NCBI GenBank assembly: GCA_005888865.1
Contig: VBCL01000109.1
Coordinates: 1-20,040, forward strand
Direction: 5' to 3'
Length of the DNA: 20,040 bases
Source of the DNA: Betaproteobacteria bacterium
GTDB taxonomy: Bacteria; Pseudomonadota; Gammaproteobacteria; Burkholderiales; Casimicrobiaceae
Of this stretch, positions 4,910-13,619 are shown one piece after another. Both the position numbers and the translations under genes were made by a program. Numbering within the stretch: position 1 is the stretch's first letter; each line of letters opens with the position of its first letter. Under the pieces are notes generated by a model, which was not told where the DNA came from, ran no database searches, and was given only the letters and a program-made list of their open reading frames with translations.

Positions 4910-6955
4910 ATGAACGCACCGACCACCGCGCCGACGCGTGCCGCTCCCGCGGGCAGGCCCGGCGTCGATACCGCGCTGCTCGCCAACGCCATCCGCGCCC
5001 TGGCGATGGATGCTGTGCAGGCGGCCAACTCCGGTCATCCGGGAATGCCGATGGGGATGGCCGAAGTCGCGGTCGCGCTCTGGGATCGTCATCTCCGCCA
5101 CAACCCGGCGAATCCGCATTGGGCGGATCGCGACCGCTTCGTACTCTCCAACGGCCACGGCTCGATGTTGCAGTATGCGCTGCTGCATCTGACCGGATAC
5201 GCGCTGCCGATCGAAGAGCTGAAGCGCTTCCGCCAGTTGCACTCCAAAACGCCAGGACATCCCGAGCTCGGCGTGACGCCCGGTGTGGAAACGACGACCG
5301 GCCCACTCGGACAGGGACTCGCCAACGCGGTGGGAATGGCGTTGGCGGAGAAGCTTCTCGCGGCGGAATTCAACCGCGACAGTCACCGAATCGTCGATCA
5401 TCGCACCTATGTCGTGGTCGGCGACGGCTGTCTCATGGAGGGGATATCGCACGAGGCGTGTTCGCTGGCAGGGACGTTGGGCTTGAGCAAGCTGACCGCG
5501 TTCTACGACGACAATGGCATCTCGATCGACGGCGAGACCAAGGGCTGGTTCACCGACGATACACCGCGTCGCTTCGAGGCTTATGGCTGGCATGTCATCC
5601 CCGGAGTCGACGGGCACGACGTCGAAGTGGTCGACGCGGCGATCCGCGAGGCGCACGCCGTCGCCGATCGCCCGACGCTCATCTGCTGCAAGACGATCAT
5701 CGGCAAGGGATCACCGAACCGCGCCGGCAGCGAGCTCGCCCACGGCCAGGCGCTAGGTGAGAAGGAAGTTGCCGCCACGCGCGAGGCGCTGGGCTGGCAC
5801 TATCCTCCGTTCGAGATTCCGCGAGCGGCGTACGACGGCTGGGATGCGCGCAAACGCGGCGCGCAGATCGAGAGCGATTGGAGCGAGCGCTTCGCGGCGT
5901 ACAGGGCGGAGCATCCTGAGCTCGCGGCCGAGTTCGAGCGGCGCCTGCGCGGCCGATTGCCCGATGCGCTGGCGGGGAGCGCCGCGGCCTTTGTAGCCCG
6001 GCAGGCCGCGAAGGCCGAGTCGATCGCCACCCGCAAGGCGTCGCAGCAGGCGCTCGAAGCGCTGGGGCCCGTGTTGCCGGAACTGATCGGCGGCGCCGCC
6101 GATCTCACTGGATCGGTGTTCACCAACTGGTCAGGCAGTCGGACGGTGACGGCCACGAGCCCGGGCAACTACGTGAACTTCGGCGTGCGCGAGTTCGCCA
6201 TGAGCGCGATCGCCAACGGCCTCGCGGCGCACGGCGGATTCATACCCTACGTCGGTACGTTCCTGACCTTTTCCGACTATGCGCGCAACGCCGTGCGGCT
6301 GGCGGCGCTCATGAAGTTGCGGACGATCTTCGTCTACACGCACGACTCGATCGGGCTGGGTGAAGACGGGCCGACGCATCAGCCGATCGAGCACGCCTCC
6401 GCGCTACGCTTGATTCCGCATCTCGACGTGTGGCGTCCCTGCGACACGGTCGAGTCGGCGGTGGCGTGGCTGCGCGCCATCGAGCGCGCGAACGGCCCGT
6501 CCTGTCTGCTATTCAGCCGCCAGAACGTTCCGTTCCAGGCCCGTGAACCCTCGCAGATCGACGCGATCAGCCGTGGCGGTTACGTGTTGGCAGACTGGGG
6601 CGGGACCGCCGCTCGACGCGTCGTCATCGTCGCTACCGGGTCGGAAGTCGCGCTGGCGATGGGCGCACGCGACGCGCTCGCCAGCGAAGGGATCGCCGTG
6701 CGGGTGGTATCGATGCCGTGCACCAGCGTCTTCGATCGTCAGGATGGCGCCTACCGTGACTTTGTACTTCCGCGCGGCGTGCCACGCGTTTCGGTTGAAG
6801 CCGGAGTGACCGACTACTGGCGCAAGTACGTGGGCCTCGAGGGCGCGGTGGTGGGGATCGATACCTTCGGCGAGTCCGCTCCGGCGGGCGTCCTGTTCAA
6901 GCACTTCGGCTTTACTGTCGACAACGTCGTCACCGCGGTACGGAGCGTGATTTAA
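4910..6955 (+). CDS. tkt: Transketolase
   Basis: 681 aa from ATG 4910. The frame is open upstream, but earlier starts would run through the promoter region and into the speD gene. Thiamine-diphosphate enzyme moving two-carbon units between sugar phosphates, linking the pentose phosphate pathway to glycolysis. Motifs: SGHPGMPMG (41-49), LSNGHGSML (79-87), the ThDP/metal motif GDGCLMEG (171-178) running to YDDNG near residue 203, and EDGPTHQPIEH in the pyrimidine-binding domain. An alanine- and proline-rich N-terminal tail of about 18 residues precedes the conserved start. No strong Shine-Dalgarno is seen (CTCCTTCTACC upstream), so leader structure may matter. First gene of the glycolytic run, with gap 33 bp downstream. 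Confidence 0.96.
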   Translation: MNAPTTAPTRAAPAGRPGVDTALLANAIRALAMDAVQAANSGHPGMPMGMAEVAVALWDRHLRHNPANPHWADRDRFVLSNGHGSMLQYALLHLTGYALPIEELKRFRQLHSKTPGHPELGVTPGVETTTGPLGQGLANAVGMALAEKLLAAEFNRDSHRIVDHRTYVVVGDGCLMEGISHEACSLAGTLGLSKLTAFYDDNGISIDGETKGWFTDDTPRRFEAYGWHVIPGVDGHDVEVVDAAIREAHAVADRPTLICCKTIIGKGSPNRAGSELAHGQALGEKEVAATREALGWHYPPFEIPRAAYDGWDARKRGAQIESDWSERFAAYRAEHPELAAEFERRLRGRLPDALAGSAAAFVARQAAKAESIATRKASQQALEALGPVLPELIGGAADLTGSVFTNWSGSRTVTATSPGNYVNFGVREFAMSAIANGLAAHGGFIPYVGTFLTFSDYARNAVRLAALMKLRTIFVYTHDSIGLGEDGPTHQPIEHASALRLIPHLDVWRPCDTVESAVAWLRAIERANGPSCLLFSRQNVPFQAREPSQIDAISRGGYVLADWGGTAARRVVIVATGSEVALAMGARDALASEGIAVRVVSMPCTSVFDRQDGAYRDFVLPRGVPRVSVEAGVTDYWRKYVGLEGAVVGIDTFGESAPAGVLFKHFGFTVDNVVTAVRSVI

Positions 6956-6988
6956 CCGGGTGGGATAACCTTTCGAGAGGAAGCACTC

Positions 6989-8002
6989 ATGACCATCAAA
7001 GTCGCGATCAACGGCTACGGCCGCATCGGTCGCAATATCCTTCGCGCGCATTACGAAGACGCAAAGAAGCACGATCTTTCCATCGTCGCCGTCAACGATC
7101 TGGGCAGCCCCGAGACCAACGCCCATCTGACCCGCTACGATACGGTGCACGGGAAGTTTCCGGGCAAGGTGGAGGTCGATGGCGACGCGCTGGTGGTCAA
7201 CGGCGACCGCATCAAGGTACTCGCGATGCGCAGCCCCGCGGAACTTCCATGGACCGCGCTCGGCGTAGACGTCGTCCTCGAATGCACGGGACTGTTCACG
7301 ACCAAGGACAAGGCCTCGGGACACCTCAAGGGCGGCGCGAAGAAGGTGATCATTTCCGCGCCGGGCGGCAAGGACGTCGACGCGACGGTGGTGTACGGCG
7401 TCAACCACGGCACGCTCAAGGCGTCGCACACGGTGATTTCCAATGCGTCGTGCACCACCAATTGCCTGGTGCCGCTGGTGAAGCCGCTCCACGACAAGAT
7501 CGGCGTCGTGAATGGCTTGATGACGACGATTCACTCCTACACCAACGACCAGGTGCTGACCGACGTCTACCACGAGGACCTGCGCCGTGCCCGCTCGGCG
7601 ACGATGAGCATGATCCCGACCAAGACCGGCGCCGCGGCGGCGGTCGGCCTGGTGCTGCCCGAGCTCAACGGCAAGCTCGACGGCTACGCGATCCGGGTGC
7701 CCACCATCAACGTCTCCATCGTCGACCTGTCGTTCATCGCCGCTCGCGACACGACCGTCGACGAGGTCAACGCGATCATGAAGAGCGCTTCGGAATCGGG
7801 GCCACTCGCGGGCCTGCTCGGTTACAGCACGGGCCCGCTGGTATCGGTCGACTTCAACCACGACGCACGGTCGTCGGTGTTCGACGCGACGCTGACCAAG
7901 GTTTCCGGGCGGCTCGTCAAGGTGTCGTCCTGGTACGACAATGAGTGGGGCTTCTCCAACCGGATGCTCGATGCGACGATGGCGCTGATGGCTGCGAAGT
8001 AA
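6989..8002 (+). CDS. gap: Glyceraldehyde-3-phosphate dehydrogenase, type I
   Basis: 337 aa, start behind GAGAGGAAG. Catalyses NAD(P)-linked oxidative phosphorylation of glyceraldehyde 3-phosphate to 1,3-bisphosphoglycerate. Motifs: Rossmann loop INGYGRIGR (7-15), VNDL (35-38) at the cofactor 2'-OH region, catalytic Cys155 in SNASCTTNCL, MTTIHSYTNDQ carrying the partner histidine, and WYDNEWGFSNR near the C-terminus. Length and motifs are ordinary. It sits between transketolase and, after a small membrane-protein gene, phosphoglycerate kinase, the next enzyme of the pathway. Cofactor preference cannot be settled by eye. Confidence 0.97.
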   Translation: MTIKVAINGYGRIGRNILRAHYEDAKKHDLSIVAVNDLGSPETNAHLTRYDTVHGKFPGKVEVDGDALVVNGDRIKVLAMRSPAELPWTALGVDVVLECTGLFTTKDKASGHLKGGAKKVIISAPGGKDVDATVVYGVNHGTLKASHTVISNASCTTNCLVPLVKPLHDKIGVVNGLMTTIHSYTNDQVLTDVYHEDLRRARSATMSMIPTKTGAAAAVGLVLPELNGKLDGYAIRVPTINVSIVDLSFIAARDTTVDEVNAIMKSASESGPLAGLLGYSTGPLVSVDFNHDARSSVFDATLTKVSGRLVKVSSWYDNEWGFSNRMLDATMALMAAK

Positions 8003-8010
8003 TAACGATC

Positions 8011-8226
8011 ATGGCCAACCCGTTTACTGCGCAGCCGGCAGCGGTCGGAGAGAGCTACGGCGAGCATCTCGCCTTCGCCTTGGCATTCGGCGCCCGGATG
8101 GCTATGGGCGGTCTCGCCGCGATCGTCCACGCCGTGTTCCCGTTCCTGTTCATCACGACCGCAAGCCGGACGCTCGACGAGCTGAGTGCGCGTCGCGATC
8201 GTGGTGCACGTCGGACGCCCAGTTGA
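8011..8226 (+). CDS. DUF6356-type small membrane protein
   Basis: 71 aa from ATG 8011, 8 bp after gap. The sequence resembles the DUF6356 family: MANPFTAQPAAVGESYGEH opening, then FGARMAMGG and LAAIVHAVFPFLFIT, which would form one or two membrane helices, then ASRTLDEL. Family function is unknown. A longer reading back to 7945 would overlap gap and adds nothing family-like. Placement between gap and pgk, with 13 bp to the pgk start, makes it part of the glycolytic transcript. The Shine-Dalgarno sequence is weak (GAAGTAA), so translation may be coupled to gap. The family name is from memory of the motif. Confidence 0.75.
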   Translation: MANPFTAQPAAVGESYGEHLAFALAFGARMAMGGLAAIVHAVFPFLFITTASRTLDELSARRDRGARRTPS

Positions 8227-8239
8227 GTTCGAGGACGCG

Positions 8240-9427
8240 ATGACGTCGTTCAAGCGCATGGCCGAATGCGGTCTCGCTGGCAAGCGCGTGTTCATCCGCG
8301 CCGACCTCAACGTCCCGCAGGACGACGCGGGCGCGATCACGGACGACACGCGCATTCGCGCATCGATTCCCTGCATCCGTGCCGCGCTCGATCAGGGCGC
8401 CGCGGTCATGGTCACCTCGCACCTCGGTCGACCGAGCGAAGGTAGATTCAGCGCTGCCGATTCGCTCGCGCCCATCGCGAAGCGCCTCTCCGAGCTCCTC
8501 GGCCGGGAGGTGCCGCTGATTCGCGACTGGGTCGACGGCGGGGACTGGCACGCGAGTCTCAAGCCCGGCAAGATCGTGCTGCTCGAGAACTGTCGCTTCA
8601 ACGTTGGCGAGAAGAAAAACGACGAAACGCTCGCACGGAAAATGGCGCGCCTGTGCGACGTCTACGTCAACGATGCTTTCGCAACCGCGCATCGCGCCGA
8701 GGCGACCACTCAGGGCATCGCGCGGTTCGCGCCCATCGCCTGCGCCGGACCGCTGCTTGCGGCCGAGCTCGACGCGCTCGGTCGCGCGCTGGCGAGCCCG
8801 AAGAGGCCGTTGGTCGCGATCGTCGGTGGTGCCAAGGTTTCGACCAAGCTCACCGTTCTCAAGGCGCTGGCCGCCAAAGTCGATGCGCTGGTCGTCGGGG
8901 GTGGCATCGCCAATACCTTCATCCTTGCCGCAGGAGGGCAGATCGGCAAGTCGCTGGCCGAGGCCGACCTCGTCGGCGAGGCCAAGTCGATCCTGGCTGC
9001 GTTCCCCGGCAAGGTGCCGGTGCCTGTCGACGTCGTCGTTGCACGAGAGTTCGCAGCCACCGCAACGCCGAGCATGAAATCGCTCGACGCCGTCGATGCC
9101 GGCGATATGATCCTCGACATCGGACCGCGCAGCGCGGAGGCGCTCCGTTCCCTCGTTGCGGGCGCCGGTACGGTCGTCTGGAACGGTCCAGTGGGTGTCT
9201 TCGAGTTCGACGCCTTCGCCGGCGGCACGAAGGCGCTGGCTCACGCCATCGCGGGGTCGAAGGCCTTTTCCATCGCGGGAGGCGGCGACACGATCGCCGC
9301 GATCAACAAGTTCGGCGTCGCCGATCGCATCGGGTACATTTCGACTGCGGGCGGCGCGTTCCTCGAGTTTCTCGAGGGCAAGACGTTGCCCGCGGTAGCG
9401 GTCCTGGAGCAACGCGGCTCGCCATGA
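8240..9427 (+). CDS. pgk: Phosphoglycerate kinase
   Basis: 395 aa from ATG 8240, chosen for GAGG 6 bases upstream and because the following GKRVFIRADLNVP then sits at the usual distance from the N-terminus. A start at 8186 would overlap the DUF6356-type gene. Transfers phosphate between 1,3-bisphosphoglycerate and ADP. Motifs: RADLNVP, SHLGRPSEG, ENCRFNVGEKKND, VNDAFATAHRAEA, GGAKVSTK, the nucleotide-binding GGGDT (347-351) and STAGGAFLE (368-376). Third enzyme of the run. A 132-bp spacer with no clear promoter or terminator separates it from pyk. Confidence 0.97.
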   Translation: MTSFKRMAECGLAGKRVFIRADLNVPQDDAGAITDDTRIRASIPCIRAALDQGAAVMVTSHLGRPSEGRFSAADSLAPIAKRLSELLGREVPLIRDWVDGGDWHASLKPGKIVLLENCRFNVGEKKNDETLARKMARLCDVYVNDAFATAHRAEATTQGIARFAPIACAGPLLAAELDALGRALASPKRPLVAIVGGAKVSTKLTVLKALAAKVDALVVGGGIANTFILAAGGQIGKSLAEADLVGEAKSILAAFPGKVPVPVDVVVAREFAATATPSMKSLDAVDAGDMILDIGPRSAEALRSLVAGAGTVVWNGPVGVFEFDAFAGGTKALAHAIAGSKAFSIAGGGDTIAAINKFGVADRIGYISTAGGAFLEFLEGKTLPAVAVLEQRGSP

Positions 9428-9559
9428 GACCGGTCGCAGTTCGCGTTCGACCGCACCATACGCACGTCGGCGCGAGCGATCGCCCGGTCTCGCGCGGCTT
9501 GCGATTCGCAGCGCAGTTCACACGGTGGTCGAACGCGCACTGAAACGCTAGAGGTGGAA

Positions 9560-10984
9560 ATGGAACGCGCCACCAAGATCGTCGCCACACTCGGCCCTGC
9601 GAGCAGCTCGCAGGACGTGCTCACCCGAATGCTGGCCGCGGGTGTCGACGTCGTGCGGCTTAATTTCTCCCACGGCACGGCCAGCGACCACCAGGAGCGC
9701 GCCCGACTCGTGCGCGATGCCGCAACCGCGCTCGGCAGGGAAGTGGCGATCATGGCCGATCTCCAGGGACCGAAGATCCGGGTCGGCAAGCTCGCCAACG
9801 GCAAGGTCGCGCTCAAGACCGGCCAGACCTATATTCTCGACGCCGATTGCGAGCTCGGCAACGAGGAGCGCGTGGGGCTGGACTACAAGGAGCTGCCGCG
9901 CGACGTCGAGCCCGAAGCGGTGCTCCTGCTCGACGACGGCCTGATTCGCTTGCGCGTGGAGTCGGTGCTCGGGAACCAGATCACCACCCGGGTCGAGGTG
10001 GGCGGGGTCCTGTCGAACAACAAGGGGATCAACCGCATGGGAGGCGGACTGACCGCACCCGCGTTGACCCCCAAGGACATGGACGACATGAAAACGGCGG
10101 TCGCGATCGAGGCCGACTACATCGCGATCTCGTTTCCCAAGAACAAGGAAGACATGTACATGGCGCGCCAGCTTCTGCGTGCCGCGGGCGGTAAAGCGTT
10201 GCTGGTGGCCAAGATCGAACGTGCCGAGGCGATCACCGCCCTCGAGGAGATCATCGATGCGTCCGATGCGATCATGGTGGCGCGCGGCGACCTGGCGATC
10301 GAGGTGGGCAATGCCGCCGTGCCGGGACTGCAGAAACGGATGATCCGACTCGCGCGCGAGCGCAACAAGATCACCATCACCGCCACGCAGATGATGGAAT
10401 CGATGATCGTGAACCCGGTGCCGACGCGTGCCGAGGTGTCCGACGTGGCCAACGCAGTGCTCGACGGCACCGACGCCGTCATGCTGTCGGCGGAGACCGC
10501 AGCGGGTCGCTATCCGGTCGAGACGGTCGAGGCGATGAGCCAGATCTGCGCCGAAGCCGAGAAGTTCGAGGAGGTGAAGCTCGAAAGCGATTTTCTCAAC
10601 CGGACGTTTACCCGGATCGACCAGTCGGTGGCGATGGCCGCCCTGTTCACCGCGTACCATCTGCGCGTCAAGGCGATCGCCGCGCTGACGCAATCCGGAT
10701 CGACGGCGCTGTGGATGTCTCGCCACAATTGCGGCTGCCCGATCTTCGCGCTCACCCCCGAAGTGCCCGCCCAGCGCAAGATGGCGCTGTACCGGAACGT
10801 GAGGACGTTCTATCTCGAGCAGAGCAACGACCGCGAGGGCGTGCTGCGCGCCGCCGAGGATCTTCTGCTGGCGAAGGGTCAGGTGCAATTCGGCGACCTG
10901 ATCGTGCTGACCAACGGCGAGCCGATGGGCAAGTCCGGCGGCACCAACGCCCTCAAGATCGTGCGCGTGGGCGAGCACCGTTAG
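9560..10984 (+). CDS. pyk: Pyruvate kinase
   Basis: 474 aa from ATG 9560 with GAGG 5 bases upstream. A GTG two codons earlier is possible but less well spaced. Converts phosphoenolpyruvate and ADP to pyruvate and ATP. Motifs: RLNFSHGT (33-40) with Arg33, Asn35 and Ser37 of the active site, MADLQGPKIRVG (65-76), the catalytic lysine K218 in AKIERAEA, metal ligands in MVARGDLAIEVG (239-250), and ITATQMMESM (273-282). The C-terminal allosteric domain is present. Last enzyme of the glycolytic run. The next gene starts only 17 bp later with no terminator between. Confidence 0.97.
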   Translation: MERATKIVATLGPASSSQDVLTRMLAAGVDVVRLNFSHGTASDHQERARLVRDAATALGREVAIMADLQGPKIRVGKLANGKVALKTGQTYILDADCELGNEERVGLDYKELPRDVEPEAVLLLDDGLIRLRVESVLGNQITTRVEVGGVLSNNKGINRMGGGLTAPALTPKDMDDMKTAVAIEADYIAISFPKNKEDMYMARQLLRAAGGKALLVAKIERAEAITALEEIIDASDAIMVARGDLAIEVGNAAVPGLQKRMIRLARERNKITITATQMMESMIVNPVPTRAEVSDVANAVLDGTDAVMLSAETAAGRYPVETVEAMSQICAEAEKFEEVKLESDFLNRTFTRIDQSVAMAALFTAYHLRVKAIAALTQSGSTALWMSRHNCGCPIFALTPEVPAQRKMALYRNVRTFYLEQSNDREGVLRAAEDLLLAKGQVQFGDLIVLTNGEPMGKSGGTNALKIVRVGEHR

Positions 10985-11001
10985 GCGCAGCAAGCCATAC
11001 C

Positions 11002-11805
11002 ATGAGCGGCAATAGGCACGCCCTGCGCAGGATCCTGGATTCCGGCGTTGTGCGGCCGGTGCTTTTCATCGCCGGGCTTTTCGTGCTGTGGGAAGCGGTC
11101 ATCGACATCTTCCGCATTCCGCCGTATCTGATCCCGGCGCCGCTCGCCGTCGTCAAGCAGCTCGGCGCCGAGTGGCCGCGGCTGTTGAGCGAAAGCCTGG
11201 TGACCACGTACGCGACGCTCGGCGGCTTCGCGCTGTCGATCGCCTTCGGCATTCCCATCGCCGTGTGGATCGCCTACTCGCGCACCGTCGAAAGCTACGT
11301 CTACCCGCTGCTCGTGTTCTCGCAGAGCGTGCCGAAGATCGCCATCGCGCCCCTCTTCGTCGTCTGGTTCGGATTCGGCATCGTCCCCAAGATCATCGCG
11401 GCGTTCATGCTCGGCTTTTTTCCCGTCGTCGTGTCGACGGTCGCAGGCTTCAAGTCGATCGAACCCGACATGCTCGACCTGGCGCGCTCGATGAAGGCCT
11501 CCAGGCTGCAGACGTTCCTGCACATCAGCCTGCCGCAGGCGCTCCCGTCGATCTTCGCCGGTCTCAAGGTATCGGTGACGCTCGCGGTGGTCGGTGCCGT
11601 GGTCGGCGAATTCGTCGGGTCGAACTCCGGGATCGGGTACCTGCTTCAGATCGCGAACGGCAACTTCGACCTGCCGCTGATGTTCGCGGCGCTGACAGTG
11701 CTCTCGCTGATCGGGGTCCTGCTCTTCGTCGCCATCGATATCGTCGAGCGCCTGATGATTCCCTGGCACGCGTCGCACCGCGCCGATTTTACGGCCACCG
11801 CATAG
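11002..11805 (+). CDS. ABC transporter permease, SsuC/TauC/ThiX-like
   Basis: 267 aa, about six predicted membrane helices. The cytoplasmic EAA-type loop, which docks the ATPase, is near residues 157-190 (DLARSMKASRLQTFLHISLP onward, then PSIFAGLKVSVTLAVVGAVVGE). This is the BPD_transp_1 permease type used by taurine, alkanesulfonate, nitrate and pyrimidine importers. It starts 17 bp after pyk and is followed by the binding protein and ATPase genes, a complete importer. The Shine-Dalgarno sequence is poor, so it may depend on readthrough or coupling from pyk. The substrate cannot be told from the permease. Confidence 0.92.
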   Translation: MSGNRHALRRILDSGVVRPVLFIAGLFVLWEAVIDIFRIPPYLIPAPLAVVKQLGAEWPRLLSESLVTTYATLGGFALSIAFGIPIAVWIAYSRTVESYVYPLLVFSQSVPKIAIAPLFVVWFGFGIVPKIIAAFMLGFFPVVVSTVAGFKSIEPDMLDLARSMKASRLQTFLHISLPQALPSIFAGLKVSVTLAVVGAVVGEFVGSNSGIGYLLQIANGNFDLPLMFAALTVLSLIGVLLFVAIDIVERLMIPWHASHRADFTATA

Positions 11806-11828
11806 GCCACCATCCAAGGAGGGACTTC

Positions 11829-12827
11829 ATGTTCAGGAAAGCCGTCTGGCTCACCGCGATGGCGATCGTCGGAATGTTGTCGGCGTCGTCCCTACCGGCG
11901 TCGGCGCAGGGCAAGGACAAGGTCGTCCTCCTGCTCAACTGGTACGTCTACAGCGAGCACGCGCCGTTGTTTCTCGGCAAGGAGCGCGGCTACTTCGATC
12001 AGGAAGGCATCGACCTCGACATCCAGGAGGGTCGCGGCTCGGGCGTGACCGTCCAGGCCGTCGCGGCAGGAACGGCGACCTTTGGCTACGCCGACGTGCC
12101 GACCATGATCAAGGCGGCGTCGAAGGGGGCGCCGGTCACCGCCGTGGGCGTCGCGCTGCAGACCTCCCCGATGTCGGTGATGGGCTTCGCCGAGAAGAAT
12201 ATCCGCAAGCCGGAGGACATCAAGGGCAAGACGGTCGCGATCACGCCCGGCGATTCGATGTCGCAGATCTGGCCGTTGTTCCTCAAGAAGACCAACCTCA
12301 AGGAAGGCGATTTCAAGCAGGTCGCCGGCGACGCGCAGACCAAGCTCAACGCCGTGATCAACGGGCAGGCGGATATTCTGCTCGGTTACGTGATGGACCA
12401 GGCGATCAAGCTCCAGGACGCGACCCACAAGCCGATCTATCCGATCCGCTTCGCCGACTACGGCATCAACATGGTGAGCTCCGGCATCATCGTCCAGAAG
12501 GACGTCCTCAAGACCAAGCCGGATGTCGTCAAGCGTTTCATGCGCGCGGCGACCCGTTCGCTCGAGGAGGCGGCCAAGAATCCCGAGGCCGCCGTCGACG
12601 CCATGCTGAAGGCGAATCCGAAATCGGGCGTGAAGGACACGGCGCTCGTCGGCATGAAGGCGACCGCTGGCTTGTACAAGGGGCCCGATAATCCAAACGA
12701 TCGGCCCTTCCGGGTCGGCGCGAAGAACATGGGCGAGACGCTCCAGCTCCTGGTCGAGTACGGCGGGCTCGACAAGGCGACCGCGGGAAAGGCCGAGGAC
12801 TACTATACGAACGACTACCTGCCGTGA
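11829..12827 (+). CDS. ABC transporter substrate-binding protein, NMT1/THI5-like
   Basis: 332 aa behind a near-perfect AAGGAGG. Signal peptide MFRKAVWLTAMAIVG onward with cleavage at ASA before Gln27, so periplasmic. The fold signature is the NMT1/THI5 pattern: LLLNWYVYSEHAPLFLGKE, RGYFDQEGIDLDI, GTATFGYADVPTMIKAASKG and DIKGKTVAITPGDS. Known members bind thiamine pyrimidine precursors, riboflavin, sulfonates, nitrate or aromatic acids. The enzymes encoded downstream look like carbohydrate- or polyol-modifying enzymes, so the ligand may be unusual for this fold. Permease lies 23 bp upstream; its stop overlaps the ATPase start by 4 bp. Confidence 0.92.
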   Translation: MFRKAVWLTAMAIVGMLSASSLPASAQGKDKVVLLLNWYVYSEHAPLFLGKERGYFDQEGIDLDIQEGRGSGVTVQAVAAGTATFGYADVPTMIKAASKGAPVTAVGVALQTSPMSVMGFAEKNIRKPEDIKGKTVAITPGDSMSQIWPLFLKKTNLKEGDFKQVAGDAQTKLNAVINGQADILLGYVMDQAIKLQDATHKPIYPIRFADYGINMVSSGIIVQKDVLKTKPDVVKRFMRAATRSLEEAAKNPEAAVDAMLKANPKSGVKDTALVGMKATAGLYKGPDNPNDRPFRVGAKNMGETLQLLVEYGGLDKATAGKAEDYYTNDYLP

Positions 12828-13609
12828 GCGCCGCCGGGCAGGCGCTGATCCGGCTGGATCGCGTCGCCAAGACTTATGTCACAGCGGATGGTCCGGTCGA
12901 ATCGCTCAAGCCGCTTTCGTTCGAGATCCGCGAAGGCGAATTCATGTCGGTGGTCGGACCGTCGGGCTGTGGCAAGTCCACCCTGCTCAAGCTCGTCGCC
13001 GGCCTGCTGCCCGCCTCCGCCGGCGAGATCGTGCTGAACGGCGAGCGCGTCGCGGGCCCGCCGGACGACGTCGGCATCGTGTTCCAGAGCCCGGTGCTCC
13101 TCGCGTGGCGAAGCGTCATCGACAATGTCATGCTTCAGATCGAGCTGCGCGGCCTCGACCCCCGCGCCTACCTCGACAAAGCGAAGGCGCTGCTCGACAT
13201 GGTCGGCCTGGGCGACTTCCAGCGCAAATTCCCGTGGCAGCTTTCGGGGGGCATGCAGCAGCGCGCATCGATCTGTCGCGCGTTGGTGCACAACCCCGCC
13301 GTCCTGCTCATGGACGAGCCTTTCGGCGCGTTGGATGCGATGACGCGCGAGAAGATGAACCTCGAGTTGCAGCGCATCTGGTCGGAGACCAAGAAGACGG
13401 TGCTCTTCATCACCCACAGCATCCCCGAGTCGATCTTCCTCTCCGACCGCGTTCTGGTGATGAGCGAGCGGCCGGGCCGTGTCGCCGCGATCTACGACGT
13501 GCCACTGGCGCGCCCGCGCAGGCTGTCGCTCATGGGCACGCCCGAGTTCGCCACGCTGGCGCAGACGATCCGCGGTCACTTCTACGCGCAGGGCGCGCTC
13601 GACGCCTAG
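12824..13609 (+). CDS. ABC transporter ATP-binding protein, SsuB/TauB/NrtD-like
   Basis: 261 aa. GTG start in a GTGA overlap with the binding-protein stop, so translation is coupled. Walker A GPSGCGKST (45-53), Q-loop Gln88 in VFQSP, signature LSGGMQQR (140-147), Walker B VLLMDEP (160-166), D-loop GALD and switch His198. All catalytic positions are intact, so it should power the importer with the two preceding genes. It belongs to the nitrate/sulfonate/taurine ATPase group, matching the NMT1-type binding protein. Confidence 0.95.
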   Translation: MSAAGQALIRLDRVAKTYVTADGPVESLKPLSFEIREGEFMSVVGPSGCGKSTLLKLVAGLLPASAGEIVLNGERVAGPPDDVGIVFQSPVLLAWRSVIDNVMLQIELRGLDPRAYLDKAKALLDMVGLGDFQRKFPWQLSGGMQQRASICRALVHNPAVLLMDEPFGALDAMTREKMNLELQRIWSETKKTVLFITHSIPESIFLSDRVLVMSERPGRVAAIYDVPLARPRRLSLMGTPEFATLAQTIRGHFYAQGALDA

Positions 13610-13619
13610 CGGATCGTCG

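Noticed and set aside
6509..7861. 450-codon open frame on the minus strand across the tkt end and gap
   Set aside because: Antisense to two clear enzymes; low-complexity Arg/His/Val-rich translation typical of GC-rich shadow frames.
8186..8239. Upstream start for phosphoglycerate kinase
   Set aside because: It would overlap the DUF6356-type gene and lacks the good GAGG site seen before 8240.
9548..10993. 481-codon minus-strand open frame opposite pyk
   Set aside because: Exactly mirrors pyruvate kinase; composition is His/Arg/Asp-rich with no domain.
10985..11001. TPP riboswitch before the NMT1/THI5-type importer
   Set aside because: Only 17 bp of spacer exists and no thi-box sequence is seen upstream of the binding protein or permease.
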